In this document: piece after piece, positions 1-9,886 of the stretch
Position numbering within the stretch: position 1 is the first letter of the stretch
How the letters are laid out: every line of letters starts with the position of its first letter
Assembly (NCBI RefSeq): GCF_024256385.1
Contig: NZ_JAMLFW010000002.1
Span: 1,612,001-1,676,000 of the forward strand
Direction: 5' to 3'
Length of the DNA stretch: 64,000 bases
Source: Anatilimnocola floriformis
GTDB taxonomy: Bacteria > Planctomycetota > Planctomycetia > Pirellulales > Pirellulaceae
Translations under genes and position numbers: made by a program
The notes under the pieces: generated by a model
What the model was told of the DNA's origin: nothing
Database searches by the model: none
Seen by the model: only the letters and a program-made list of their open reading frames with translations

Positions 1-430
1 CCCGCTTCCGCGTCAGGTCCCAGATCGAATCGTTTCCTTGCCGCGTTTGCATGCTCAGCGAGTCATCGAGCAGGATGATCCGTTCAAACTGCTGGGCATC
101 GATCAATCCCGCCGTCATCGCCGTCGGAAAGAACGGCCGGGCGAGCAGCAAGCCGAGCAAAAAGATCGCCAGGCAGCGGAGGAGCAGCAGGATCAGATTT
201 TCGAGCCGTACGCGTCGGCGGTTCTTCTTTTCTGCATCGAGCAGAAATTCCATCGCCGCCCAATCGACGATTTTGAATTGTCGCTTGTTCAGCAAATGGA
301 TGATGATCGGCACCGAAATGGCTGCCAGACCGATGCCGGCTAGCAGCGGGTTCGTCAAGAACGTGCCGGCCCAGCTGCTCAAGCCGCCGAGCGCTTCGAA
401 TTGACCGATGAGGAAGGGCATGGTGGGCAT
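1..430 (-). CDS. BatA-like N-terminal membrane protein (partial, runs off window start)
   Basis: Reading the minus strand from an ATG at 430 gives about 143 residues with the signature of the aerotolerance-regulator (BatA) N-terminal domain. It opens with NPLLAGIGLAAISVPIIIHLL as a first membrane segment, continues with LLNKRQFKIVDWAAMEFLL, and has a second hydrophobic segment after RRRVRLENL. The part reaching the window edge (ILLDDSLSM) looks like the start of a von Willebrand A domain with a DxSxS metal site. The ATG overlaps the DUF58 stop codon by one base (TGATG), so the two are translationally coupled. MoxR, DUF58 and BatA-type genes commonly form one operon in planctomycetes. The C-terminal part is outside the window. 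The exact role (envelope stress or a chaperone-type complex) is not established. Confidence 0.85.
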   Translation of the reverse strand, partial: MPTMPFLIGQFEALGGLSSWAGTFLTNPLLAGIGLAAISVPIIIHLLNKRQFKIVDWAAMEFLLDAEKKNRRRVRLENLILLLLRCLAIFLLGLLLARPFFPTAMTAGLIDAQQFERIILLDDSLSMQTRQGNDSIWDLTRKR

Positions 431-1335
431 CAGTGGCGCAGCGCCTGACGGCGGACTTTTTGACGGAAGGTAAGGTAAGTGCCGAGGACCGCGTCGAGCG
501 GATCCTTGGTATTCATCAGCACGTAATCGATGCCGGCCGAGGCGCAGGTCTTGCGAACTTCCTCGAGAAACTTCTGGACGTTCTCGAGATAGCTCTTACG
601 CAGCGACCGCGGTTCGGTGTGCAACTGCACGTTCATTTCCAGGCCGCGAAAGAGCGTGTTGTCCTGGAAAGGAAACGTCAACTCGTCGTCGTGCATGACC
701 TGAAAGACGATCACTTCATGCCGCCGCAGCCGGAACTGCCGCAAGGCTTCCGACAGCGTGGGAATGTCCGTGAAGAGATCCGAAAAGAGCACCACCATGC
801 CACGGCGGCGAATCTGCTGGGCGAGTTCCGGAAACACGCGCGAGACATCGGTCTGCTCATCGACCTGCAACTGCTCGAGCTCGTGCATCAACAGCTTCAG
901 GTGATTGGGGTGCGAGCTCGCCGGCAAATACTTTTGAACCTTGGTATTGAAGGCAACCAGGCCGACGGCGTCTTGCTGTTGTTGCAGCAGATAGGCGAGG
1001 CTGGCGGCGCCGGTCGCGGCATAGTCGAACTTCGACCAAGGCGCCGTGTACCGCATGCTCTTGCTGCAATCGACGAGGATGGTGCAGCGCAGATTGGTTT
1101 CTTCTTCGTATTCCTTGATGTAATGCCGGTCCGTCTTCGACCAGACTTTCCAGTCGATGTGCCGGATGTCATCACCGGGGGCGTATTCGCGGTGCGTGGC
1201 AAATTCCACCGCATAGCCGTGATACGGACTGCGGTGCTGGCCCGAAATAAAACCCTCGACGACCAGGCGGGCCCGCACATCGAGCCGCTTGATGCGATCC
1301 AGGGTTTTCGGATCGAGATAAGTGGGTAAGGACAT
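430..1335 (-). CDS. DUF58 domain-containing protein
   Basis: The protein has 301 residues when started at the MSLPTYLDP methionine. An in-frame upstream extension runs through the intergenic palindrome and is unlikely to be translated. The DUF58 hallmarks are present: a GQHRSPYHGYAVEF segment, then REYAPGDDIRHIDWKVW, then YIKEYEEETN. A vWA-like DCSKSM metal-binding motif follows near residue 110. DUF58 proteins are usually encoded next to MoxR ATPases and are thought to act as their partners. Here the gene lies downstream of moxR and overlaps the BatA-like gene by one base. The family is clear; the molecular role is inferred from family context only. Confidence 0.9.
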   Translation of the reverse strand: MSLPTYLDPKTLDRIKRLDVRARLVVEGFISGQHRSPYHGYAVEFATHREYAPGDDIRHIDWKVWSKTDRHYIKEYEEETNLRCTILVDCSKSMRYTAPWSKFDYAATGAASLAYLLQQQQDAVGLVAFNTKVQKYLPASSHPNHLKLLMHELEQLQVDEQTDVSRVFPELAQQIRRRGMVVLFSDLFTDIPTLSEALRQFRLRRHEVIVFQVMHDDELTFPFQDNTLFRGLEMNVQLHTEPRSLRKSYLENVQKFLEEVRKTCASAGIDYVLMNTKDPLDAVLGTYLTFRQKVRRQALRH

Positions 1336-1348
1336 GAGCAGTTTCTTT

Positions 1349-1432
1349 GTAGGCCGGAACAAGCTGTACTCAACGCAGTTCCGGCAGATGTGCACTTCAT
1401 GCCGGAACTGCGCGTTGCTTGTTCCGGCCTAC
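1349..1432. repeat. Nested palindromic intergenic repeat
   Basis: The outer arms at 1349-1364 (GTAGGCCGGAACAAGC) and 1417-1432 are exact inverted repeats. The inner arms at 1374-1386 (CGCAGTTCCGGCA) and 1400-1412 are also exact, and leave a 13-base loop. The element lies between the moxR and DUF58 genes and could form a long hairpin in mRNA. It looks like a dispersed palindromic element rather than a terminator, because no T-tract follows. Confidence 0.8.
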
Positions 1433-1454
1433 GCCATCGAACTTCAAACTTGCT

Positions 1455-2513
<1,059 letters not shown>

Positions 2514-3088
2514 GGAAGCAATTCCTTCAGGAAGAAAAATACTGCGAGGAAAACAGAGGGGAAAAACAAGGAAGAGTACGAAACGCGACCGCGGAGATCC
2601 GGCGGGTTCTGAGCCGCGTTGCTCGCCACGCGCCCTCGCGGTCATTCTCTGAAACCGCAAGTGCGCACCGAGCGCCATTCCCTAAGTGCCATTTGCCAGC
2701 ACAAAAGTTCAACTTCTCGAAACCGGCAATGAATACCCAGACAGAACCGCCCGCGCGACCAGCACGCCCCATTCTAAATGCCCCACGGGTCAATACCAGC
2801 GCTGGCCGCTCGGGCGCTGCGGATTTCCGTTCTGCGTTTCACTTCCAAGCGACGACTCCACAACGCGCCGAGCTCACCTCACGGCAAATCCATTTTCTGA
2901 AAAGCACGGCCTGCCAACGACTTCCGCCTCGCTCTGGCAAACTTGCGCCGACTCGGCGACAAGATTTCCACGATCATCTGGAGCCCGATCGCGCGCTCTC
3001 GAATCAGCTCGCTCACGGTTTTTTGCCAGTTTCACTGCAGGATGAAGAGCCCATGAAGTTTTTCCGCTAGCGACCTCCCTCTGTCGGT
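2514..3088. other. Gene-free stretch between moxR and the dnaA promoter
   Basis: Several overlapping ORFs of 80-125 codons exist on both strands, but none has a recognisable domain or a convincing ribosome-binding site. The stretch separates the divergent moxR operon and dnaA-like gene, so it should hold the moxR promoter. I could not assign one confidently. I did not see a cluster of TTATCCACA-type DnaA boxes here by eye. Confidence 0.5.
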
Positions 3089-3116
3089 TTGACACCCTAG
3101 CTAGCACGGCTACAAT
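3089..3116 (+). promoter_or_regulatory. Sigma70-type promoter for the dnaA-like gene
   Basis: A perfect -35 hexamer TTGACA (3089-3094) is followed after 16 bases by a -10 hexamer TACAAT (3111-3116). Transcription would start near 3123, giving a 5' untranslated leader of about 190 bases ahead of the GTG at 3315. Confidence 0.65.
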
Positions 3117-3314
3117 CGCCGACGTCGTAACGGGCAATCAACGAGAGTTGGCAATTGAATGCTGACTCTCTTTCCTTTCAGGACTCGTGCTGCAATCGCC
3201 GGCAGCCACCGTACGGTTTCACCTTGGGAATGAATCCCCTCGGCCGAAAACCGCCGGTGCAGTTCCCCCCTCGGAATTTCGGCGCTAGCGGTGCGCGCGT
3301 AGGATGCGATCAGC

Positions 3315-4913
3315 GTGACCAGGGACGATATGGAGATCGTGTCAGCCGTGCAAACCGCATTGGCTGGCAAGGTCGGAACTCAACTAGTCGCGATGTGGGC
3401 CAGCGCCTCCTTTTCGTGGAAACGGGAAGGAGAACGCCTGATCCTCACCGCTCCCGATTCCTTCCGGCTCGATCGGCTGCGACGGTTCAAGGGCGAGCTG
3501 CAGGCTGCCGCAGTCGATGTCATCGGTCCACAAGCGATCGTTGATCTGAGAGTCGCCGAGCAGTCGAAAACGGCTGTGGTTGGCGGCCGCGTCACGCCGA
3601 TAAAAGGCGGACCGGTACAACGGGAATTTCCCGGCTTGGTTGCTGTTGATCCGGCCCCAGTCGAATCTGCCGCCGCCGTACCGTCCTCTCCCCCCGCTGC
3701 CCCCAGCACGATTCACCCGCCCTTGCTCCCATCTGATACTATTGAGCAGTCGCCTCCTCCGGCCGCGGCAACGATTTTTCGTTTGCCCAGCGTGCCAGCT
3801 GCAAGCCACAATGCTTCCTCCCCGGACGATTCGTCTGATCAAACTCCTGCTCAACAACCTCACCGCATGGCGCGTCGTAACTTTGCATCGCTCGACGCCT
3901 TTGTAGTAGGAGAGGGGAATCGTCTCGCGCACGCTGCAGTCAAAAACCTGCTGAGCCAGCTCGGCCGTTACTCGCCGCTGTTCCTTTCGGGACCACCCGG
4001 CAGCGGCAAGACGCACCTGCTCGAAGGTTGCTGGCGCTATGCCCGCCAAGTCGCGCCGCAGCGCCGCACTATTTATCTGTCTGCCGAACAGTTCACCACA
4101 CAGTTCGTCGAAGCCCTGCGCGGCTCCGGGTTGCCCAGCTTTCGTCGCAAGTATCGCGATGTCGAATTGCTGCTGATCGACGACTTGCAATTCTTCGCCG
4201 GTAAACCGTCGACCCTCACCGAATTGCAGCACACCGTCGATACGCTCCTCCGCGCCGGCCGCCAGGTTGTCTTCGCCGCTGATCGCAGCTTGCCCGAGCT
4301 GAAGAACCTCGGCAGCGAGCTCGTCGGCCGTATCGGCGGCGGCTTGGTTTGTGCAATCGATGCCGCCGATCTGCAAACTCGGCTCGGCATTCTCGAACAA
4401 CTCGCTGGTTCGCATCAAACGCCCACGCCGAAGACCGTGCTTGAGTGGCTCGCCACGCAACTCGACGGCGATGCCCGCCAACTCGCCGGCGCGCTCAATC
4501 GTTTGCATGCCACCAGCGAAGCCCTGCACTGCCGCATCGACCTGCCGTTCGCGCAGCGGGCGCTCGCCGATCTGGTTCGCGTCAACCGCAAGGCAGTCCG
4601 CCTCGCCGACATCTCAAACACGATCTGCGAAATGTTCGGCATCGACGAGCAGTCGCTCCAATCCGAAAGCAAGTCGCCGGTCGTCAGTCATCCTCGCATG
4701 CTCGCCATGTGGCTGGCCCGCAAATACACCCGCGCCGCCCTCTCCGAAATCGGCAAGCACTTCGGCCGCAAGAGCCACACCACCGTCATCTCGGCCGAAG
4801 ACAAAGTCAGCGAATGGCTCGTCAGCGGCAAGAAGAGCCTCCTCCTCCCCGAAGGGGACTGCCGTCTCGAAGACGTCGTCAAACGGGTTGAATCTCAATT
4901 GCGCCTGGCATAG
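3315..4913 (+). CDS. dnaA: DnaA-family replication initiator (divergent)
   Basis: The protein has 532 residues from a GTG start; an in-frame ATG at 3330 is the alternative. Domain I (about 1-80) fits DnaA_N. Residues about 90-185 are a Pro/Ser-rich linker. The AAA+ domain starts with LDAFVVGEGNRLAHAAV (DnaA-typical), with Walker A GPPGSGKTH (226-234), Walker B LLLIDD (285-290) and an arginine-finger region GRIGGGL around 338-344. Domain IV carries HPRMLAMWLARKYT and FGRKSHTTVISA, the DnaA DNA-binding signature. DnaA initiates chromosome replication at oriC and represses genes. Oddities are the P-loop, which differs from the usual GGvGLGKTH, and KSHTTV in place of the usual RDHTTV. It may be the main initiator or a paralogue; no dnaN or oriC is visible in the window. 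Confidence 0.8.
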   Translation: MTRDDMEIVSAVQTALAGKVGTQLVAMWASASFSWKREGERLILTAPDSFRLDRLRRFKGELQAAAVDVIGPQAIVDLRVAEQSKTAVVGGRVTPIKGGPVQREFPGLVAVDPAPVESAAAVPSSPPAAPSTIHPPLLPSDTIEQSPPPAAATIFRLPSVPAASHNASSPDDSSDQTPAQQPHRMARRNFASLDAFVVGEGNRLAHAAVKNLLSQLGRYSPLFLSGPPGSGKTHLLEGCWRYARQVAPQRRTIYLSAEQFTTQFVEALRGSGLPSFRRKYRDVELLLIDDLQFFAGKPSTLTELQHTVDTLLRAGRQVVFAADRSLPELKNLGSELVGRIGGGLVCAIDAADLQTRLGILEQLAGSHQTPTPKTVLEWLATQLDGDARQLAGALNRLHATSEALHCRIDLPFAQRALADLVRVNRKAVRLADISNTICEMFGIDEQSLQSESKSPVVSHPRMLAMWLARKYTRAALSEIGKHFGRKSHTTVISAEDKVSEWLVSGKKSLLLPEGDCRLEDVVKRVESQLRLA

Positions 4914-4957
4914 CACTTGCGGGTGCTTTGGCAATTTACTCACCCGGAGAAATTGCC

Positions 4958-5158
4958 ATGGCGAAGAAAAAAGCCGCCGCCAAAAAGAACTCGCTTGTGA
5001 ATAACATCAACAAGCGAAAGCAGGCCGGTAAGAGTCGCAGCAAAAAGAAGAGCACCATCAGCCAAGAAGCCTACAGCGACATGCAAAAAGGCTGGCCGAA
5101 GAAAAAGACTGCGAAGAAGAAAACGGCCAAGAAGAAGACTGCCAAAAAGAAAATGTAG
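4958..5158 (+). CDS. Small lysine-rich histone H1-like protein
   Basis: The 66-residue, extremely basic protein starts at an ATG preceded by GGAGAAATTGCC. It opens with MAKKKAAAKKNSLVNNINKR and ends with four tandem KKTAK-type units. The composition resembles the C-terminal tails of bacterial histone H1/Hc-like proteins, which bind DNA or RNA without sequence specificity. It lies 44 bases downstream of the dnaA-like gene on the same strand and could be co-transcribed. Function is inferred from composition only. Confidence 0.75.
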   Translation: MAKKKAAAKKNSLVNNINKRKQAGKSRSKKKSTISQEAYSDMQKGWPKKKTAKKKTAKKKTAKKKM

Positions 5159-5472
5159 GCCGACGCGTAAATGGCAGGTGTCGGCAAGAAAATCAGGCTC
5201 TGCCGCTTCTGATCTTTAGTGGTGTAGTCGCAAATTCTCAGATTGAAGCGGCAGACCGAGATGAGCGCCGCTTTGTCACTGCGGACCACCGCCAATTGCG
5301 CGAAGGTTTCATCAAATTATCGGGCTGTATTTGCAGTTCTTGTGAATAGTTTGTGAAGTGTAGCCCTTCTGAGCGGAGACCCCGTTCTGTCCTCGCACGA
5401 CTGATTTCTATAGTCGAAGCAGGCCTGCCAGAGACAGGTTTGCTAATCAGTTTTGCGGAACGGAGGAACAGG
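5159..5472. other. Intergenic region upstream of the DUF1559 gene
   Basis: About 310 bases without a convincing gene. Short ORFs on either strand lack recognisable features. A strong Shine-Dalgarno sequence (CGGAGGAACAGG) sits directly before the DUF1559 start. No clear promoter hexamers or terminator were assigned. Confidence 0.5.
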
Positions 5473-6378
5473 ATGAATCGGAAATGGACCATGGCGCGAG
5501 TGTCGCGCCGGCGCGGATCTTGGGGATTTACGCTTGTCGAATTGCTGGTCGTGATTGCCATCATTGGAGTGCTCGTAGCGCTCCTCTTGCCAGCCGTGCA
5601 AGCGGCCCGCGAAGCAGCGCGGCGGATGCAATGTCAGAACAATTTGAAGCAGATGGCGCTCGCCGCGCACAATCATCACGACACCTATCTGTACTTTCCC
5701 AACGCCGGCTCCGATGGTCCCACGCGGACTTGCTGCAATGCAGATGATCGCCGCGGCTGGAGTTGGGCGTTTCAATTGTTGCCGTTTATCGAACAGCAGA
5801 ATGTCTTCGATCAAACGTCCGACGCGGTCGTCAATCTCGCTGCGATCAAGAGTCACTATTGCCCCACGCGCCGTCCGCCGGCGAAATACGGCAGCTCGGC
5901 GAAAAACGATTATGCAGCCAACGGCGGCAACGTCATCGGCGAATACGGCAAGGAAGGTTGCTTCATTCGCCAGTGGGCGACGGTGAGCACCACCACACCG
6001 CTCAGCACGCCTGTCGATCAGCAGCGCCGCATGGCCGACCTGCTCGATGGCACGAGTCAGACGTTGATGATCGGCGAGAAGCAAGTCCATCCCACCACGT
6101 GGGGCACGGCAGGAGGCGACAACGAACCGTGGAACAATGCGGGTTGGGACGAGTGCATCGTTCGCTTCGGTTCCGAGACGCCGCAGCCCGATCATCTTCA
6201 TCCGGATAGCACGCAACCCACGTTTTGGTCGCGCCGCTTCGGCAGCACGCATCCGGGCGGCGTGAACGTTGCCCGCGCCGATGGATCGGTCATCAACGTC
6301 ACTTTCAGCGTCGACGCAACGGTGTGGAAAAACTTCTGCACGATCCGCGACGGCAACATTCTCAACGGCCCATTTTAA
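5473..6378 (+). CDS. DUF1559 prepilin-like exported protein
   Basis: The 301-residue protein starts at the ATG after CGGAGGAACAGG; the longer upstream ORF lacks a signal for initiation. It carries a type IV prepilin-type N-terminus ([20 protein letters not shown], residues 18-37), followed by [19 protein letters not shown], the hallmark of planctomycete DUF1559 (SBP_bac_10) proteins. The C-terminus has the usual [14 protein letters not shown] motif. Such proteins are exported through a type II secretion or pseudopilus-like route. They occur in large paralogous families in planctomycetes; the role of this copy is unknown. A small lipoprotein gene follows 30 bases downstream, a common arrangement. 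Confidence 0.95.
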   Translation: MNRKWTMARVSRRRGSWGFTLVELLVVIAIIGVLVALLLPAVQAAREAARRMQCQNNLKQMALAAHNHHDTYLYFPNAGSDGPTRTCCNADDRRGWSWAFQLLPFIEQQNVFDQTSDAVVNLAAIKSHYCPTRRPPAKYGSSAKNDYAANGGNVIGEYGKEGCFIRQWATVSTTTPLSTPVDQQRRMADLLDGTSQTLMIGEKQVHPTTWGTAGGDNEPWNNAGWDECIVRFGSETPQPDHLHPDSTQPTFWSRRFGSTHPGGVNVARADGSVINVTFSVDATVWKNFCTIRDGNILNGPF

Positions 6379-6408
6379 TTGAATCTCGGAATTCACGAAG
6401 GAACACAC

Positions 6409-6588
6409 ATGACTCGTTACACGTGCGCTTGGCTGGCCATCGGCCTGTGCGTTTTATCCGCCGTGGGCTGTTCGCAAAGCAAAAGTCAGTTGCCGACATC
6501 GGCCACCGATGCCGAAGTGCAGCAGATGAAAGCCGACGAACAGCGCGTCGCAGCCGAAGAATCAGCCCGCGAGAAACAAGGGCTGTAG
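6409..6588 (+). CDS. Small secreted lipoprotein
   Basis: The 59-residue product starts at the ATG at 6409. It has a positively charged start (MTRYT), a hydrophobic stretch (WLAIGLCVLSAVG) and a lipobox ending in cysteine (AVGC). The mature peptide is short and charged. It follows the DUF1559 gene closely and is probably in the same operon. Small lipoproteins next to DUF1559 genes are frequent in planctomycetes, but no function is known to me. Confidence 0.75.
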   Translation: MTRYTCAWLAIGLCVLSAVGCSQSKSQLPTSATDAEVQQMKADEQRVAAEESAREKQGL

Positions 6589-6597
6589 TTGGTTGAA

Positions 6598-7257
6598 TTA
6601 GGGCGTCGTCTTCGCCAGATCGCACGCCCGCCACAAGTACCACGCCGCTGCCGATCGAAAGGGTTGCCAGCGGCGGCCTTGTTTGGTGATCGCATCCATC
6701 TCGGCAAGATCTTCGGTCGCGCCCTTCTTCGCATACGTCAGCGCAAAGCCTTTGCGAATTCCGAGGTCAGCAACCGGCAGCACGTCGAGCCGGCCGAGCG
6801 TGAACATCAAAATCATCTCCGCCGTCCAGCGGCCCACGCCACGAACTTCGGTCAGACTTTCGATGATGGCTTCGTCGTCCATCTTCACGAGTTGCTTGCG
6901 CTCGGGGACGAGTCCTTCGGAACTACGCGCCGCCAGGTCGCGAATCGACAGCAACTTGTTGCGCGACAGCCCCGCGCCACGAAGCGTTTCATCCGACAAC
7001 GTCGCAATCGCGGCAGCGTGCTCGGTCGGCTTCTTCGGCAACAACGCAATCACCCGGCCGTGAATCGTTCCGGCCGCTTTGCCTGAGAGCTGCTGATAAA
7101 CAATCGCTTTCAGCAGCCCGGAAAAAATCGTCCCGTTCGCCGGCAACAACCGAAACGGCCCCGCCTGCTCAATCAGCCCCGCGAGCTTCTTATCCGCAGC
7201 AGACAGATGCGCGATGATCTCCTCAGACCTCGGATGATGGCCGTTGCTATCGCTCAT
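6598..7257 (-). CDS. DNA-3-methyladenine glycosylase II (AlkA/HhH-GPD family)
   Basis: The protein has 219 residues from the ATG at 7257. The HhH-GPD fold is clear: IVYQQLSGKAAGTIHGRV in the N-terminal helical part, a helix-hairpin-helix LTEVRGVGRWTAEMIL (about 135-150), and the catalytic aspartate in LPVADLG (D164). These enzymes remove alkylated bases and start base-excision repair. The length is typical of single-domain AlkA-like enzymes lacking the E. coli N-terminal TBP-like domain. The upstream extension of the ORF crosses a simple repeat and was rejected. It lies convergent to the small lipoprotein gene and downstream of the SEC-C protein gene. Confidence 0.92.
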   Translation of the reverse strand: MSDSNGHHPRSEEIIAHLSAADKKLAGLIEQAGPFRLLPANGTIFSGLLKAIVYQQLSGKAAGTIHGRVIALLPKKPTEHAAAIATLSDETLRGAGLSRNKLLSIRDLAARSSEGLVPERKQLVKMDDEAIIESLTEVRGVGRWTAEMILMFTLGRLDVLPVADLGIRKGFALTYAKKGATEDLAEMDAITKQGRRWQPFRSAAAWYLWRACDLAKTTP

Positions 7258-7295
7258 TCTGCCTTCTGCCTTCTGCCTTCTTCGTTCTGCGTTCG
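7258..7295. repeat. Short simple-sequence repeat (TTCTGCC units)
   Basis: The space between the SEC-C gene and the glycosylase gene holds three near-tandem TTCTGCC heptamers followed by TTCTTCGTTCTGCG. On the coding (minus) strand this reads as a GCAGAAG-rich purine run. Confidence 0.7.
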
Positions 7296-9476
7296 TTAAT
7301 CCATTCCTGGCAACCACAACTTGCTCTTGGGTTCGGCTGAGGCGGCGGGAGCGCTGGGGGTCCACACACCGGCTGCGGCGGGCGCGGGGGCGGCTCCCAT
7401 GCCGGGCATTCCTGCCATGGCGCCGGGCATTCCTGGCATGCCACCAGGGCCTGGCATACCGCCGGGGCCGCCTTGCGGGCGGATCAAACCGAGCTGCGCG
7501 AGCATCATGTATAAGCCTTGGGCGATGCCTGGTTCGTTCATGTGCTTCGAGCGAAGCGTGTCCATGATGCGCGTGAACTCGGCTTGTTCGCCGCGGAGCA
7601 AACGGAGCGGAATCTCTTGCAACATGAACCGCGCCGGCGAACGGCCGCGAGCAGCCGCCCATTCCTGCGCCTTCAAGAGCAGGTCGAGCGTCTCGCCCGG
7701 GTCGCCCGATTGGCGCGACAGTATCTCGAAGACGTCTTCTTTATTTGCGACCTTGTCGAGTGACGGTCGAGCGACAATTTCGCGCCCCACCTTCAGCACG
7801 ATCCGCTTGCACGAGACAAGCGTGCCGCGCGTGAAGGCTTGCATCAGCTCATCGTCATTCAGCTTTGTCGCGTCGACGCGGCAGAGTTGCGCGAGCGAAG
7901 CCCGTTGAATGTTCTTGCCCGAAACTTCGAACTCACCGAGCTCCGGCAAGCCGAGCGCCTTGCGCAGTTCGTTGAAGATCGGTTCTTCTTGCGGCTGCGC
8001 GAGGTCCATCAGCAGGATGGTCGCGAGGGCTTTGTTTTGCAGCGCGGGATCGGCGGCGCCTTCGCGGAGCGACTTCCCTTCGAGGCTGGCTTGCGGCGAA
8101 TCGGGCAACGTATTCAGCAGCAAATGCCGCCGTTGCGCGAGAATGAGATCTTTCCGCAGATCGGCCGGCGTATCGTCGGGGAACCGCCAGTTCACGGCGA
8201 GGATGGCCGCGTTGCGATTGTTAAAACCAACGGCTTCTTCGGTCGGTTCACCTTGGGCATGCGAACCGATGAGCGACTTCACCACGGCCACGCGGTCGGC
8301 GAAATCGTCGAGCTTGGGCGCCGTGAATTCAACGCGAGCATCGCGATCGGTTTGCTTGCCGTAGAACAGGACTTCGCCCAGGACCCGCGGAATCGCTTCG
8401 CGGGTAATGTCGATACCCGTTGCGGGAACGGCGCGATCGAGCACAAAGAACGCAGCCAGCGGCGGCGGTTCGCCTTCGGCCAGATCGAGTTCGTTGGGGT
8501 TGAGATTGATCGACTGCAGTTGCTTGTTCGAGATCCAGGCTTCCTTCAGCGTCGGCGCATCGTTGACGATGAACGTAGCCGTCACTTCTTGCACTTGATA
8601 TTCCTCACCATTCATGGCGAGGAACTGCGCGAGGCCTTCGGCTTCGATGGCTTCGTCGCGGGGCACGGCGGCGAACGAAGCGTACTTCTGGAAGATGGCT
8701 GCGGCGATGTCGTCTTCGGCGAGCGTGACGAGCAGCGCACCGAGGTTGCGCCAGATCGACGGTTCGTTCGGTTCGCTGGCCGCGATGGCTTCGAACTTCT
8801 TCGCTGCTGCTTGAAAACAACCGAACTGCGCATCTTTCAAAGCGCTGCCGAACTCCGCGAGACCGGCCGCCGTCAGCGAGCCTTCCATCGGCGGCGGCAC
8901 GAGATCGGCAAAGGTGTGGGCGACGAGCGGCACCTGGCCGCTGGCGTCGAGGTCCATCATCGCGCCGAAGGCTTGCTCGTCCTTGCCTTGCGTGACGCGA
9001 ACTTGATAGGTGAGATGGCCGCGGGCCGCGAGAACTTCGCCCGTGGCAAACAGTGCGCGACCGACCGTACCAATGGCTTGATACACCAAGTGGTGGATCT
9101 TGCCCGGGTTCTTTTCGAGAGCTTCTTGCACCTCGCCGATGGCTTCCAGCACCTTGCCGTCCTGGCAGTCGAGCACCGCGGCCAGGCCGAGGCCGGCGGG
9201 GTTAGCCGGGGCTGCTTCACGCAGTTTGTCGGTCGATTGGCGGGCCTGATCGAGTTCGCCAAGGCTGAGCTCGACGATGGCTTTGTACATGAGGGCCGAT
9301 GGCAACTTGGGATGCGTGGCCAGCAGCTTGTTGATGTGATCGAGGGCAGCCATCCGCTGTTCGCCTTCGATGGCGAGCTGGATTTTTTCGAGCTCATTGC
9401 TGACGTCGGCGCCGCAGCAGAACTTGAGCTTCTTTTCGCTGCCGCAGGGGCACGGTTGATAGGGATCGAGGGCCAT
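7296..9476 (-). CDS. SEC-C zinc-motif protein with TPR-like repeats
   Basis: The 726-residue protein starts at the ATG at 9476. The N-terminus has a SEC-C metal-binding motif, CPCGSEKKLKFCC (residues 9-21), as found at the SecA C-terminus and in many cytosolic proteins. It is followed by helical tetratricopeptide-like repeats (for example HPKLPSALMYKAIVELSLGE). The central part is unassigned. The extreme C-terminus is Gly/Met/Pro-rich with repeated GGMPG and GMPG units, then WTPSAPAAS, and ends SKLWLPGMD. The SEC-C zinc knuckle suggests a protein- or ribosome-binding adaptor, but no specific role can be claimed. It is probably co-transcribed with the glycosylase 38 bases downstream. Confidence 0.85.
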   Translation of the reverse strand: MALDPYQPCPCGSEKKLKFCCGADVSNELEKIQLAIEGEQRMAALDHINKLLATHPKLPSALMYKAIVELSLGELDQARQSTDKLREAAPANPAGLGLAAVLDCQDGKVLEAIGEVQEALEKNPGKIHHLVYQAIGTVGRALFATGEVLAARGHLTYQVRVTQGKDEQAFGAMMDLDASGQVPLVAHTFADLVPPPMEGSLTAAGLAEFGSALKDAQFGCFQAAAKKFEAIAASEPNEPSIWRNLGALLVTLAEDDIAAAIFQKYASFAAVPRDEAIEAEGLAQFLAMNGEEYQVQEVTATFIVNDAPTLKEAWISNKQLQSINLNPNELDLAEGEPPPLAAFFVLDRAVPATGIDITREAIPRVLGEVLFYGKQTDRDARVEFTAPKLDDFADRVAVVKSLIGSHAQGEPTEEAVGFNNRNAAILAVNWRFPDDTPADLRKDLILAQRRHLLLNTLPDSPQASLEGKSLREGAADPALQNKALATILLMDLAQPQEEPIFNELRKALGLPELGEFEVSGKNIQRASLAQLCRVDATKLNDDELMQAFTRGTLVSCKRIVLKVGREIVARPSLDKVANKEDVFEILSRQSGDPGETLDLLLKAQEWAAARGRSPARFMLQEIPLRLLRGEQAEFTRIMDTLRSKHMNEPGIAQGLYMMLAQLGLIRPQGGPGGMPGPGGMPGMPGAMAGMPGMGAAPAPAAAGVWTPSAPAASAEPKSKLWLPGMD

Positions 9477-9797
9477 TGCGTTACTTTCGCGCTTGTTGGG
9501 CTGCCGGAAACTGCCACGTGCGTGCAGGCAGTGGCGTCTCGACGGCGGGCCTGTGAATTTTCCGTAAATTGTTACGCCGCAAGCCCTGCAATGTAGCAAA
9601 GCCCGGCACGGGGCGGGAGAAGGGCCTTTGGCCCGAACACATCGCGACCGTGGGTGATAGCACTGGAGCAATTACCCTCGCTCTAGATTTCGAACGAGCG
9701 AAAACTCAAGCGAACTCCTTGCCAGACCGCATTCCGATTTTCCAACCTCGCAGCATTCGCCTGATCTTTTGGTAACCGTTCACGCTGGCGCTGATTT
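9477..9797. other. Intergenic region upstream of the SEC-C gene
   Basis: About 320 bases with no credible gene. It should contain the promoter of the SEC-C/glycosylase transcript on the minus strand, but I could not assign hexamers. It ends at the left arm of the IS-interrupted palindrome. Confidence 0.45.
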
Positions 9798-9886
9798 CGG
9801 GAGGGCGAGGCTCCCGCCGAGCCGCGCCGGTCGAAAACAGTCGCCGATGGCCTTCGCAATTCCACCCCGGCGGCTCGGCGGGAGCC

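Noticed and set aside
433-1329. 298-codon plus-strand ORF opposite the DUF58 gene
   Set aside because: It is antisense to a clear DUF58 gene; codon use and lack of a recognised domain mark it as a high-GC shadow.
2514-3314. Chromosomal origin (oriC) upstream of the dnaA-like gene
   Set aside because: No cluster of DnaA-box-like sequences or AT-rich unwinding region was noticed by eye; a motif scan would be needed.
7839-9596. 585-codon plus-strand ORF opposite the SEC-C/TPR gene
   Set aside because: A shadow ORF; the minus-strand SEC-C motif and start codon support the listed gene.
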